Source of the DNA: Photobacterium proteolyticum
Lineage (GTDB): Bacteria > Pseudomonadota > Gammaproteobacteria > Enterobacterales > Vibrionaceae
Length of the DNA: 64,000 nucleotides
Reading direction: 5' to 3'
Assembly: GCF_001939735.1 (NCBI RefSeq)
Contig: NZ_MJIL01000079.1
Location: 186,370 to 250,369 of the forward strand
Of this stretch, positions 45,868 to 53,643 are shown one piece after another. The position numbers were made by a program, and so were the translations under genes. The stretch's first letter is position 1. Each line of letters opens with the position of its first letter. The notes below the pieces were generated by a model. It did not search any database, was not told the DNA's origin, and saw only the letters and a program-made list of their open reading frames with translations.

Positions 45868-47889
45868 TTACTTGACGCTGACCTTATTGGCCATAGTCAT
45901 TGCGGTACCGAACTTGCCACCGGCAGCGATGATCTGGTGCACACCATCTTCATCGGTATCGGTAGAGTTGCTACCCTTGATTTGGTTCTCACCGGAATCG
46001 CCCATCCACTCGGCAAGCTGCATACCACCGTTGATAACGCTGCGGAACCAGCTCACATAACGATCAGTCAGCATCGTCAGCTCAAGGGCTGGTTCGTTTT
46101 CGCCTTCTTCGTTTTTCAGGTGAGAAATTGCCTCGCGCAGACCGCCGGAAATCGCTGCAGCCGTATACGGCGTATGGATTGTCGCTTTACCCGGCACGGT
46201 TGCCCATGTGTCGATGCTCTCGTCAAACATGTTCTTCTCTACCGCCAGGTAAATAGAACGTGCTGCTTGCTTGTATTTCACATCGTCTGTTGCAAGGTAG
46301 GCAGCCACCAAACCACGAATTGCCGCAAACTGCGCATCCAATGATTTTTCTTTGGTTAGCTTGTTAACGGTATTCAGTGTCACACCATCAAATACCAGAC
46401 CGTCTTTCCCTGTTAGCTGCGTGATAATGAAATCAGCCTGACCTTTGATCATTGCCAACGCTTCTTTACCTGCCGCTGACTTCAGATCCACATCACTGGC
46501 TTCAGCCGACGCATAACCCACTGGCAATGCATCTTTGGCACGCTGATAAATTGACAGGGCAACAATTGAGTAAGCGGCATCGTAGGTATCAACCTTGTTA
46601 CCTTGCTTGCCGTCTTTGTATTCAGTAACAAATGTACCCTGCTCTTTGTTGTAGTGCAGAACGGCAATGTTCTTGAACAATAGGTTGGAGATATTGTTCG
46701 CCAGAGAGAACGCATCATCCGCTACAACATCATTGTTTTCATTCGCATCAATGTTAGCTGCAGGTGCTGCTGCAAATGGCGCACCATCAAATACGGACAG
46801 GAATGCCGGATTCTGGGCACTGTTTGCTGTGCGCTGATCACTGAAGGCAAAGAATTCTGCCACTGGCCATAGCATCGACCAGGTATCACGCAGTGTTGAT
46901 GCACTATCTGTAACTTTCAGACCGGCAATCGACTTAACACCGTTGTTGGTGCCTTCGGTCACCGCCACTTTATGTGCAAACCAGATAGGGCCTTTGGCCG
47001 GATCGTAATCCGGGCCGAATTTAGCGCCCAGGTTCTTACCGTCAAAACCAAGCTGCTGCTGCATGATCTGCAGCTTATCAATCGACATTTCTGTCAGCAT
47101 CATACCGTTGAAACCATCAGCTGCGGATACACCCAGGCTGTGCTTGCCGTCGTGATCCATCGTCGCAGAATCTGCTTCAACTTCTTCGTCAGTCTCGGTA
47201 ACGTGCATACCACCAAGGAAGTCTTGCGACCACATGACTTCTTTCAGCAGGATGCCACCTGTTGCTGCCGGATTAAATGACTTGTCGAAAGTCGATTCAT
47301 CCCATGCCAGTGTTTTGTAATCACGGAAATATGCAGGCACTACAGTCTGAACTGTTTTGCTGGCACCTTTGGCGGTGACAATCTCTACTTCATCACCGTT
47401 TACCGTCGTTGTATCAGGCTTCTGTACGAACTCAGGATTACCTGATACATAAGGAATTGAAATCGGGTACATGTTCTGCGGAATTTCGCCGGCAGGAAAA
47501 CCAACGGCTTCAGCCATCTCGATCACACGCTTACCCAGATCGGCCAGCTGACCACCACGCGCACGGTTCACCGGACCATTGACAAGGTGCGGCCCCATTG
47601 TCGACTGGTAGTTAAGCGCATACATAGCTTCTTCAGAATACTCGTAGCTTTCAATACCAGCAGCAAAATCAAAAGGGGTTGGATCATTGGCCAGATTTGG
47701 ATCAAGTACATCCAGATCCAAACCGAGTGATTCAGCTAGCGGTTCTCCCGACAGCTCAAACTCGGTATAGGCTAAAAAGCTACCTGCTGGTTGATGTGTT
47801 TTATCTAAGACTTTCACTTGGGCTGATGCACTTGCCGCTGTTGTAAACACAGCTGCTGCAATAGCAATGCTAAGAACTGACTTCTTCAC
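45868..47889 (-). CDS. 673-aa secreted protein of unknown family, first gene of the FTR1 unit
   Basis: A signal peptide is clear (cleavage near residue 23, ASASA). The mature protein has no CxxCH, no TonB box and no membrane helix. The N-terminal third carries SAEAMYALNYQS-like text (EEAMYALNYQSTMGPHLVNG) and a Met/His-containing stretch HDGKHSLGVSAADGFNGMM. The C-terminal half (about 420-650) is helical with repeat-like pairs (DAAYSIVALSIYQRAKDALP, AAIRGLVAAYLATDDVKYKQ), suggesting an alpha/alpha toroid. Fur-like boxes lie 72-134 bases upstream of its ATG, and it has AAAAGGAAAAGT before the start. I do not recognise a family; a periplasmic iron-complex binding or processing role is inferred from context only. 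Confidence 0.6.
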   Translation of the reverse strand: MKKSVLSIAIAAAVFTTAASASAQVKVLDKTHQPAGSFLAYTEFELSGEPLAESLGLDLDVLDPNLANDPTPFDFAAGIESYEYSEEAMYALNYQSTMGPHLVNGPVNRARGGQLADLGKRVIEMAEAVGFPAGEIPQNMYPISIPYVSGNPEFVQKPDTTTVNGDEVEIVTAKGASKTVQTVVPAYFRDYKTLAWDESTFDKSFNPAATGGILLKEVMWSQDFLGGMHVTETDEEVEADSATMDHDGKHSLGVSAADGFNGMMLTEMSIDKLQIMQQQLGFDGKNLGAKFGPDYDPAKGPIWFAHKVAVTEGTNNGVKSIAGLKVTDSASTLRDTWSMLWPVAEFFAFSDQRTANSAQNPAFLSVFDGAPFAAAPAANIDANENNDVVADDAFSLANNISNLLFKNIAVLHYNKEQGTFVTEYKDGKQGNKVDTYDAAYSIVALSIYQRAKDALPVGYASAEASDVDLKSAAGKEALAMIKGQADFIITQLTGKDGLVFDGVTLNTVNKLTKEKSLDAQFAAIRGLVAAYLATDDVKYKQAARSIYLAVEKNMFDESIDTWATVPGKATIHTPYTAAAISGGLREAISHLKNEEGENEPALELTMLTDRYVSWFRSVINGGMQLAEWMGDSGENQIKGSNSTDTDEDGVHQIIAAGGKFGTAMTMANKVSVK

Positions 47890-47960
47890 TACTTTTCCTT
47901 TTTATTCTATTTATTTGCAACAAATTGAACTTGCAAACCTATTCCGACAGGACATAAAAC

Positions 47961-47999
47961 GAGAACGATTTGCATTCTATATGTTTCAGAATGTAAATC
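47961..47999 (-). promoter_or_regulatory. Second Fur-like site within a dyad
   Basis: GAGAACGATTTGCATTCTA matches 12 of 19 Fur consensus positions. It lies in a wider dyad: GATTTGCATTCT and AGAATGTAAATC are inverted with one mismatch, nine bases apart. It sits about 72-110 bases before the 673-aa gene. Confidence 0.45.
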
Positions 48000-48004
48000 A
48001 AGGA

Positions 48005-48023
48005 AGTGAGAGTCATTATCATT
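48005..48023 (-). promoter_or_regulatory. Fur box upstream of the FTR1 unit
   Basis: Read on the minus strand, AATGATAATGACTCTCACT matches 16 of 19 positions of the Fur consensus (counting the free centre). It lies about 116 bases before the ATG at 47889, and supports iron repression of the whole seven-gene unit. It could also act on psiE, which starts 240 bases away in the other direction. Confidence 0.6.
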
Positions 48024-48262
48024 TTTATTATTGATCAAAATCAATATTTGAGATGCATGTTATAAATCCGCATGCATATTACTGATTCTCAAAGGTTATA
48101 GCTTGTGATGCGGAAGAAATAAGAAGCCAAAGCACCCTGTCTCTGACACAGTGTGCAACTAATCAGCATTCTTTCACCGTATTCTCTTTGTAATGCAAAA
48201 TACACCTATATAATGGACATATTGATAATAACCATAACTAGCTTGCTCATAAGAGAAATTAA

Positions 48263-48697
48263 ATGCCTTCACATCTACCCAAAGGCTTTAGTGGCCCGTT
48301 TTTAAAATTGTTTCACATCCTCGAAGCCATTTTGCTCGTAGCCATCACCCTGGCGACAATCGTTGCCATGGCGACAGAGTTTGTTCATGTCTATGTGAAT
48401 AAAGAAATCCTATTGACCGACATCTTGCTGATGTTCATTTACCTAGAAGTACTGGCTATGGTTCAGCAATTTGTAGCCAACGGTAAGATTCCGGTGCGCT
48501 ATCCAATTTACATAGCGATAATGGCCATTGCGCGATACATCACGCTAGGAATGAAAGAACTGGATGGGATATTTGTCGTCTGGCTGGCACTGGCTGCCTT
48601 TATTCTGGCGGCTGCCACTCTGATGATCCGCATCGGCCATCACTACTGGCCGTATGAGCGCGTTACTGATCCGACGAAGACACAATCAGAAGACTAG
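48263..48697 (+). CDS. psiE: Phosphate-starvation-inducible protein PsiE
   Basis: 144 residues with four membrane helices. HILEAILLVAITLATIVAMA, ILLTDILLMFIYLEVLAMV, VRYPIYIAIMAIARYI and a C-terminal LIRIGHHYWPYERV match the PsiE family. The biochemical role is not known; in E. coli it responds to phosphate and to cAMP-CRP. No Pho box was seen by eye. The AAGAGAAATTAA before the ATG is a modest ribosome site. It is divergent from the FTR1 unit. Confidence 0.88.
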   Translation: MPSHLPKGFSGPFLKLFHILEAILLVAITLATIVAMATEFVHVYVNKEILLTDILLMFIYLEVLAMVQQFVANGKIPVRYPIYIAIMAIARYITLGMKELDGIFVVWLALAAFILAAATLMIRIGHHYWPYERVTDPTKTQSED

Positions 48698-48728
48698 GTA
48701 TACAGAAAGGCAACACTAACAAAGAATA

Positions 48729-48759
48729 AAATAAAGGGAGCTGCGGCTCCCTTTATTTG
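48729..48759. terminator. Bidirectional terminator between psiE and a small minus-strand gene
   Basis: AAATAAAGGGAGC and GCTCCCTTTATTT form a near-perfect long stem with a TGCG loop. The AT-rich ends supply T-tracts in both directions. Confidence 0.85.
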
Positions 48760-48770
48760 TTCGTACACGA

Positions 48771-48881
48771 TCATTGCCTCACGTTTTTCTGCAGCTTCTT
48801 TTTATAATAGTTAAGCGCCCGCTCCACTGCCCTTTCATGCATTTTTTCTCTTAGTTTTTCGAAGTCGACTTTTCTTTCCAC
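48771..48881 (-). CDS. 36-residue basic small protein (probable)
   Basis: A short frame not normally reported: GTG 48881 to TGA 48771. It encodes a charged, probably helical peptide (VDFEKLREKMHERAVERAL, then NYYKKKLQKNVRQ). Its support is an unusually strong AGGGGGAG just 3 bases before the GTG, a helix-like heptad pattern, and the terminator 12 bases past the stop, which has a T-tract in this direction. The family is not recognised; it might be a small regulator or a nucleic-acid-binding peptide. An internal ATG at codon 14 is a less likely start. Confidence 0.5.
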   Translation of the reverse strand: MERKVDFEKLREKMHERAVERALNYYKKKLQKNVRQ

Positions 48882-49034
48882 ACGCTCCCCCTACAATGCA
48901 ACAGAGAACATTCAACCAACATCACTAAGCTTAGTATAAAATACTGAAGTATATGGCTTTTTCTTCACTATTAAGAAAAGAAACAAGAACAGTATGTCAA
49001 AACAGAATACAAATTCAGATTATAACAACAAAAA

Positions 49035-49064
49035 AATGCCAACCGGATCAACCCGACTGGCATT
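49035..49064 (-). terminator. Minus-strand terminator beyond the Dcu transporter gene
   Basis: AATGCCA and TGGCATT close a stem with an inner CGG/CCG pair, followed on the minus strand by T6. It lies about 205 bases past the stop of the transporter gene, so the transporter mRNA would have a long 3' region including the dyad at 49157-49225. Confidence 0.7.
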
Positions 49065-49156
49065 GAAAATATCATTTTTTACTGTTTCTATACAATTACT
49101 TGCGCAAGGGTATAGCCAATAGCACATGCTGAGACGACACCGATTACGAAGTGATT

Positions 49157-49225
49157 GGCACAGGCTTCCGGTTCGCTGAAATACGCTTTGTTCCCCCGAA
49201 CTCAGTAGGTCTGGCTGCCTGTGCC
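49157..49225. other. Nested inverted repeats downstream of the Dcu transporter; possible structured RNA
   Basis: GGCACAGGC (49157-49165) and GCCTGTGCC (49217-49225) are perfect inverted repeats, and GTTCG (49171-49175) pairs with CGAAC (49197-49201) inside. On the plus strand the outer stem is followed by CTTTTG, like a weak terminator. On the minus strand the segment 49088-49201 is a stop-to-stop open frame with no start codon whose end (NHFVIGV...IGYTLAQ) loosely resembles the C-terminus of Dcu transporters. It may be an mRNA 3'-end structure, a small RNA or a gene remnant. Confidence 0.35.
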
Positions 49226-49270
49226 CTTTTGTAACGGTTTACGTTTCTTATTTATTCCTAGTGGCAACTC

Positions 49271-50692
49271 TTATGCAATGGAGAATTCTTCATGCTTAAT
49301 GCGGTTCATGTATGAATTCACCACGAATGCAAGGATACAAAGCCCCAGTCCCCATAGCCAAATCGGCAATATACCTACTGATAGTGCGTATCCAATACAA
49401 GTAGCAGTAAACACACCAATGAAACCAGGGATCAAGAAACTGTGGTTCAGAACATACTTGCCTATTTTGGTTGTTCCCGAGCGGTCGAAAGTAATTGCAG
49501 CAAGATCTGATGGGTAGAATGGGAAGAAATAATAGGCATAACAAGCTGGAAGCACACCGATTAGTACTTCAGCCGGAATACCCAACGCAAAACCAAGTGG
49601 TAACATGATAGTAAGAACTGCGGCTTGGCTCTTCAAAAATACCGAAGAAACATACATTGCAATAGCAAAGGTCCAAGGGTGTGTCTTAACAACATCTTCA
49701 ACAAGACTTATGATGTAGGGTTTATTGAAAGATATTATTGTGTCACTCATCCATGCGATACCAAAGATGATAATGACCGCACTCATACCGGCTACAAAAA
49801 CATTTGTTTTGACAATCTTTTTTGGATCAACGTTGGTCGTTAACAGAATGATTGCACCAACTGACAACATCAGGAACTGGAGAGCTGTAGATGTTTTAAC
49901 ACCGTCCGGAAGTAAACCAATATCTTTACCGAACATTGCCACGCAGATTACGACTAAAATACCAAGTAAGAAGACACTTAAGCCCATCTTCGCTTTTTTA
50001 TCATTTTCCGGAGCATTCTGAGTGTTAGGTGTTTCTGACTTATCAATTAGTTGTGCTTTAAACTGAGGGTCTTCACATCGTTGCAAAAACTCTTGGTCAT
50101 GCTGCAGCTCTTTACCGCGTTTAAGACTCCAAGTTGCTGCAATCAATACACCTGTAAGCGTAGCTGGGATGGTTACCATAAGCACTTGGCCCAACGAGAT
50201 GTCCAGATTGTTTGTGGCTGCTGTTGCCATTACCACTGCCGCAGCTGCTGCAATTGGACTTGCCGTAATACCCATTTGAGACGCAACAGTCGATATTGCC
50301 ATCGGCCTTTCGGGACGAATTCCTCGTTTGATACTCACATCATAAATTACTGGTAGCAAAGGGTAAACAGAGTGGCCTGTTCCGACCATAACGGTTAGGC
50401 AGTAGGTACAAAGAGGCCCGAGAAAAACTATTTTCGAAGGGTGTTTTCTTAACAGTTTTTCTGCGTAATTAACTAATAGCTTCAATCCTCCGGTCGCTTC
50501 TAGTGTCGCCGAAGCAGCAACCACAGCAAGGATAATCAGCATAACACCGATTGGAGGTTTACCCGGCGCAATACCAAATACAAACGATAGAATAGATACG
50601 CCTAATCCACCGAGAAGACCAAAAGCGATGCCTCCGTACCGGATACCGATAAAAATAACGGCGAGCAACAACATCATGTGAACAAAGAACAT
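49271..50692 (-). CDS. dcuB: Anaerobic C4-dicarboxylate transporter, DcuA/DcuB family
   Basis: 473 residues, about twelve membrane segments. GGIAFGLLGGLGVSILSFVF, PGKPPIGVMLIILAVVAASA, GTGHSVYPLLPVIYDVSIK, RPERPMAIS, ASQMGITASP and FYPSDLAAITFDRSGTTKIG all align with E. coli DcuB/DcuA. These exchange fumarate, malate or aspartate for succinate in anaerobic growth. Residues about 205-245 form a longer cytoplasmic loop than in DcuA. It is divergent from a CitA/DcuS-type kinase and regulator, the classic control arrangement. DcuB is preferred over DcuA for that reason; this is inference. The ribosome site before the ATG is weak (AAGGAAAAA). Confidence 0.85.
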   Translation of the reverse strand: MFFVHMMLLLAVIFIGIRYGGIAFGLLGGLGVSILSFVFGIAPGKPPIGVMLIILAVVAASATLEATGGLKLLVNYAEKLLRKHPSKIVFLGPLCTYCLTVMVGTGHSVYPLLPVIYDVSIKRGIRPERPMAISTVASQMGITASPIAAAAAVVMATAATNNLDISLGQVLMVTIPATLTGVLIAATWSLKRGKELQHDQEFLQRCEDPQFKAQLIDKSETPNTQNAPENDKKAKMGLSVFLLGILVVICVAMFGKDIGLLPDGVKTSTALQFLMLSVGAIILLTTNVDPKKIVKTNVFVAGMSAVIIIFGIAWMSDTIISFNKPYIISLVEDVVKTHPWTFAIAMYVSSVFLKSQAAVLTIMLPLGFALGIPAEVLIGVLPACYAYYFFPFYPSDLAAITFDRSGTTKIGKYVLNHSFLIPGFIGVFTATCIGYALSVGILPIWLWGLGLCILAFVVNSYMNRIKHEEFSIA

Positions 50693-51295
50693 ATTTTTTC
50701 CTTAAATATAGAGTAATTTGTCTTTTAAATAAGATCGCTGGGATACCAGGTTAGGCTTTTTGAACTGGTAGCAATCTTGATTAATAAATTATGAAGCCAA
50801 CAACCATGCAGCCGTGTAACGCGCGATTTTACCTGCTACACCAGTAAGGAATTTCAGGCATAGAGGAGCGCACATGCTACTACCAAGAATGGCTGGAATG
50901 TTTTTCAATGCTGCTTTATTAAGCTCATTGGTGAATATGCCCTACCACTTTAGTAGGATCATTATGTTTTTTTGTAGTCTACCAACACTTGCCGACCGGA
51001 AGATTGAGTACCTTGCTAATGTAACTATTTTAGGCTTTTGTAACTTTTGTAAGTGATGGTTGGGTGAGGAGGTATAGAAGAGGCTCTGACGGAAAAACGG
51101 TCGATTCATTATTTCTGATCCAGGCACATATTAATTCCAGCAGATAAGCAGTTATAAATGTGCTTGAAAGGGAGCGCCATTCCTACACACATTTTGCTTG
51201 AATTGAATTCCCAGAGGAAGCTCTGAATCATGCATCTTGAAGTGGTTTGGGTATATACTGTCCCCGTTACTAATATTGCTATTCTAAGAACTATC
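50693..51295. promoter_or_regulatory. 603-base divergent region between the Dcu transporter and its two-component genes
   Basis: AT-rich region that must contain both promoters. TTAATAAATTA at about 50780-50790 resembles the (T/A)(A/T)(T/C)(A/T)AA-type boxes of DcuR. No clear full FNR or CRP site was found. A 60-codon frame with a strong ribosome site lies inside it and is listed separately. Confidence 0.4.
50874..51056 (+). CDS. Possible 60-residue small protein
   Basis: An ATG-started frame with AGAGGAG five bases before the start, one of the best ribosome sites in the window. The product starts MLLPRMAGMFFNAALLSSLV, is mildly hydrophobic, and has two Cys near the end (LGFCNFCK). It does not look like a known family. 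It reads toward the kinase gene at 51296 but is 239 bases from it. It could be a small membrane protein, a leader peptide for the two-component genes, or a chance frame. Confidence 0.3.
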   Translation: MLLPRMAGMFFNAALLSSLVNMPYHFSRIIMFFCSLPTLADRKIEYLANVTILGFCNFCK

Positions 51296-52900
51296 ATGAA
51301 ACTTAAGAGTTATCTGATCTTAACCATCGTTGCAGCTACCTCTTTTCTTGTTATCATCGTAACCACCGCCATCTATTTTTTACTACAAAATTCGTATCAG
51401 GAAGGCATTCAGGCGCGAGGGCTAGAGCTTGCTCGCGTGGTTGCACATGATCCTATGGTCATTAAGGCGGTTGATGCCCAAAATAAGCAGCAGAAATACG
51501 ATTTACAAGATTATGTGGAAGATATTAGAGCGCGTACCGATGCTTCCTATATCGTGGTCGTTGATAAAGAAACCATTCGTTTGAGCCACCCCACACCAGA
51601 TAAAGTCGGTAAGTATTTTATCGGTAACGACATTAAACCCGCAATAGAACAAGGTGATGAATTCAGTAGTGTGGCATCTGGATCACTTGGCAAAGCTATC
51701 CGTAATTTTTCGCCTGTTCTTTTAGATGGCGAAGTCATTGGTGCAGTCTGTATCGGATATTTATATGAAAAAACAACCGATATTTTTTTTAAACAATATG
51801 GTCATATTGGCATGCTTATCGGCGTGGTCTATTTGCTTGGTATTGGCATTACAGGCGCGTTCATGTTCAAGATGAAACGTACATTCTTGGACTATGAGCC
51901 AGAATTTATCGTGAACAAATTCCGCGAACATGAGATGGTACTCGATAGTATTCGTGACGCTATTGTTGCGGTTGATAACAACATGAAAATTACCACCATC
52001 AATAACAGCGCAATTAAGATGCTTTCTATGGGGGTACTGGATCGCTATGACTATGTGAACCACTCTTTATCGCGTTATTCCAAATCTTTAAGTCATTTGG
52101 TTCTCGCAAATCAAGGAGCATTCCATCAAGAGGAATTCAATATTGGCAAATTAAGCTACAGAGCCAATGTTTATCCGATCAACACCCCGAGAGGCTCGCA
52201 GGGGCATGTCGTCGTATTTTTCACAAATCTTGATCCAACTGAGCTTGAACGCGAAGTCACGTCCTTGAACAGTTATGCCGAATTGCTCCGCAGTAAAACA
52301 CATGAGTATTCCAATAAGCTCAATGTACTCTCGGGCATGCTACAAATCGGTAAGTACGATGAAGCCGTTGACTTTATTCAACAAGAAACCGACCGTTACC
52401 AATCTATAATTCACAATATTGTCATGTCGGTAACAGATAGTGCCGTTGCCGGTTTGTTACTCGCTAAATTTAATAAAGCGTCAGAAACGGGTGTGAAATT
52501 CACGATCGATATGGATACAAATTTGTCGAGTTACGAGAAGAATATCTCAGAAAAACTCGTCACAATGGTAGGTAACCTGATCGATAATGCCTTACTCGCA
52601 TCATGGCAAAACAGAGAGAATGCTGAACCTGAAGTACATGTGTATCTGAGCGATCGTAGTAATCACATCATTTTAGAAGTTCAAGACAGCGGAGCAGGCG
52701 TGCCCGAAGATATTACCGATCACATTTTAGAGTTCGGTGTAAGCTCTAAGCTCGACGATGAACAGAGCGGTATTGGCTTATACTTGGTCAAGCAGCTGGT
52801 CGATTACTTTCATGGAAGTATTGATTGGGAACGCACTGAGCAACACACAACGCTATTCAGTATTTACTTAGATAAAAATGAAGTCGCTAATGATGACTAA
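51296..52900 (+). CDS. CitA/DcuS-type sensor histidine kinase
   Basis: 534 residues. Membrane helices at about 8-28 and 170-195 bracket a periplasmic PAS-like sensor with RTDASYIVVVDKETIRLSHP, GNDIKPA and IRNFSPVLLDGEVIGAVCIG, the citrate/C4-dicarboxylate-sensing pattern. A cytoplasmic PAS (DSIRDAIVAVDNNMKITTIN) follows, then the SpoB-type dimer helix with His336 in THEYSNKLNVLSG and HATPase motifs NLIDNALLASW and SGIGLYLVKQLV. It is divergent from the Dcu transporter and probably senses external dicarboxylates. ATG 51296 was chosen because the first helix starts there; a longer frame to 51230 exists. Confidence 0.88.
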   Translation: MKLKSYLILTIVAATSFLVIIVTTAIYFLLQNSYQEGIQARGLELARVVAHDPMVIKAVDAQNKQQKYDLQDYVEDIRARTDASYIVVVDKETIRLSHPTPDKVGKYFIGNDIKPAIEQGDEFSSVASGSLGKAIRNFSPVLLDGEVIGAVCIGYLYEKTTDIFFKQYGHIGMLIGVVYLLGIGITGAFMFKMKRTFLDYEPEFIVNKFREHEMVLDSIRDAIVAVDNNMKITTINNSAIKMLSMGVLDRYDYVNHSLSRYSKSLSHLVLANQGAFHQEEFNIGKLSYRANVYPINTPRGSQGHVVVFFTNLDPTELEREVTSLNSYAELLRSKTHEYSNKLNVLSGMLQIGKYDEAVDFIQQETDRYQSIIHNIVMSVTDSAVAGLLLAKFNKASETGVKFTIDMDTNLSSYEKNISEKLVTMVGNLIDNALLASWQNRENAEPEVHVYLSDRSNHIILEVQDSGAGVPEDITDHILEFGVSSKLDDEQSGIGLYLVKQLVDYFHGSIDWERTEQHTTLFSIYLDKNEVANDD

Positions 52901-53573
52901 AACTACTGTAATGATTATTGAAGATGATAGTCGAGCCAGCTATACCCTCGAATCAACCATCAATCAACACCCAAACTTCACGGTGGTTGCAGCTAGCGAA
53001 AGCTGTGCAGATGCATTGTTGCAATACGGGGCATTCAAACCAACACTAATTTTTGTCGATATCACGCTGCCCGATGGCAATGGTATTGATGTTATTCGCC
53101 AACTGCGCGAGCAAAACGCAGATTGTGATTTCATTATGACCACTGCCGAACGAGAAACCGCAACGGTTGAAAAAGCCGTTCAGCTTGGTGTGAGTGATTA
53201 TTTGGTCAAGCCGATCCGCATGTCTCGGGTCAACCAAGCCCTTGACGACTATAAACAGTACAAACAAAAACTAGCGCGCGCTGCAACCGTTGATCAAGGT
53301 GATATCGACCAGATATTCCGTAAAACGCCAGCAAAGCAATTACGCCAGACACCGAAAGGGATTGATGCAACAACGCTTGCCTCATTACAGGCAATTTTGC
53401 ATGCGGATAAACCACACGACTTTTCTGCCGATGATATTGGCAAGCGCATGAATGTCAGCCGCATTACGGCAAGGCGTTATCTGGAGTTTTTAGAGTCGGA
53501 AGGCATGATCCGATTAGTTCTGAACTACAAAACTGGCGGTCGCCCTCGCCGTTTGTACCAGATGGTCGAGTAA
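52890..53573 (+). CDS. CitB/DcuR-type response regulator
   Basis: About 227 residues. Receiver domain with IIEDDSRA near residue 10, phospho-acceptor Asp57 in IFVDITLPDGNG and the Lys in DYLVKPIR; the C-terminal helix-turn-helix is SADDIGKRMNVSRITARRYL with a basic end (GGRPRRLYQ). It overlaps the kinase stop. ATGs at 52878, 52890 and 52893 are all in frame; GAAG spacing favours 52890. Expected target: the Dcu transporter promoter in the 603-base region. It converges with the YdjM-like gene. Confidence 0.88.
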   Translation: MMTKTTVMIIEDDSRASYTLESTINQHPNFTVVAASESCADALLQYGAFKPTLIFVDITLPDGNGIDVIRQLREQNADCDFIMTTAERETATVEKAVQLGVSDYLVKPIRMSRVNQALDDYKQYKQKLARAATVDQGDIDQIFRKTPAKQLRQTPKGIDATTLASLQAILHADKPHDFSADDIGKRMNVSRITARRYLEFLESEGMIRLVLNYKTGGRPRRLYQMVE

Positions 53574-53586
53574 CTGGGTATACCAA

Positions 53587-53610
53587 TAAGCCCGGCTTGA
53601 ACCGGGCTTA
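53587..53610. terminator. Hairpin between convergent genes after the response regulator
   Basis: Perfect 9-bp inverted repeat TAAGCCCGG / CCGGGCTTA with a 6-base loop, 13 bases past the regulator stop. No strong T-run on either side, so terminator strength is uncertain. Confidence 0.6.
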
Positions 53611-53643
53611 CAACACATCTAGAAATTGTTTTTCTGCTTAGCA

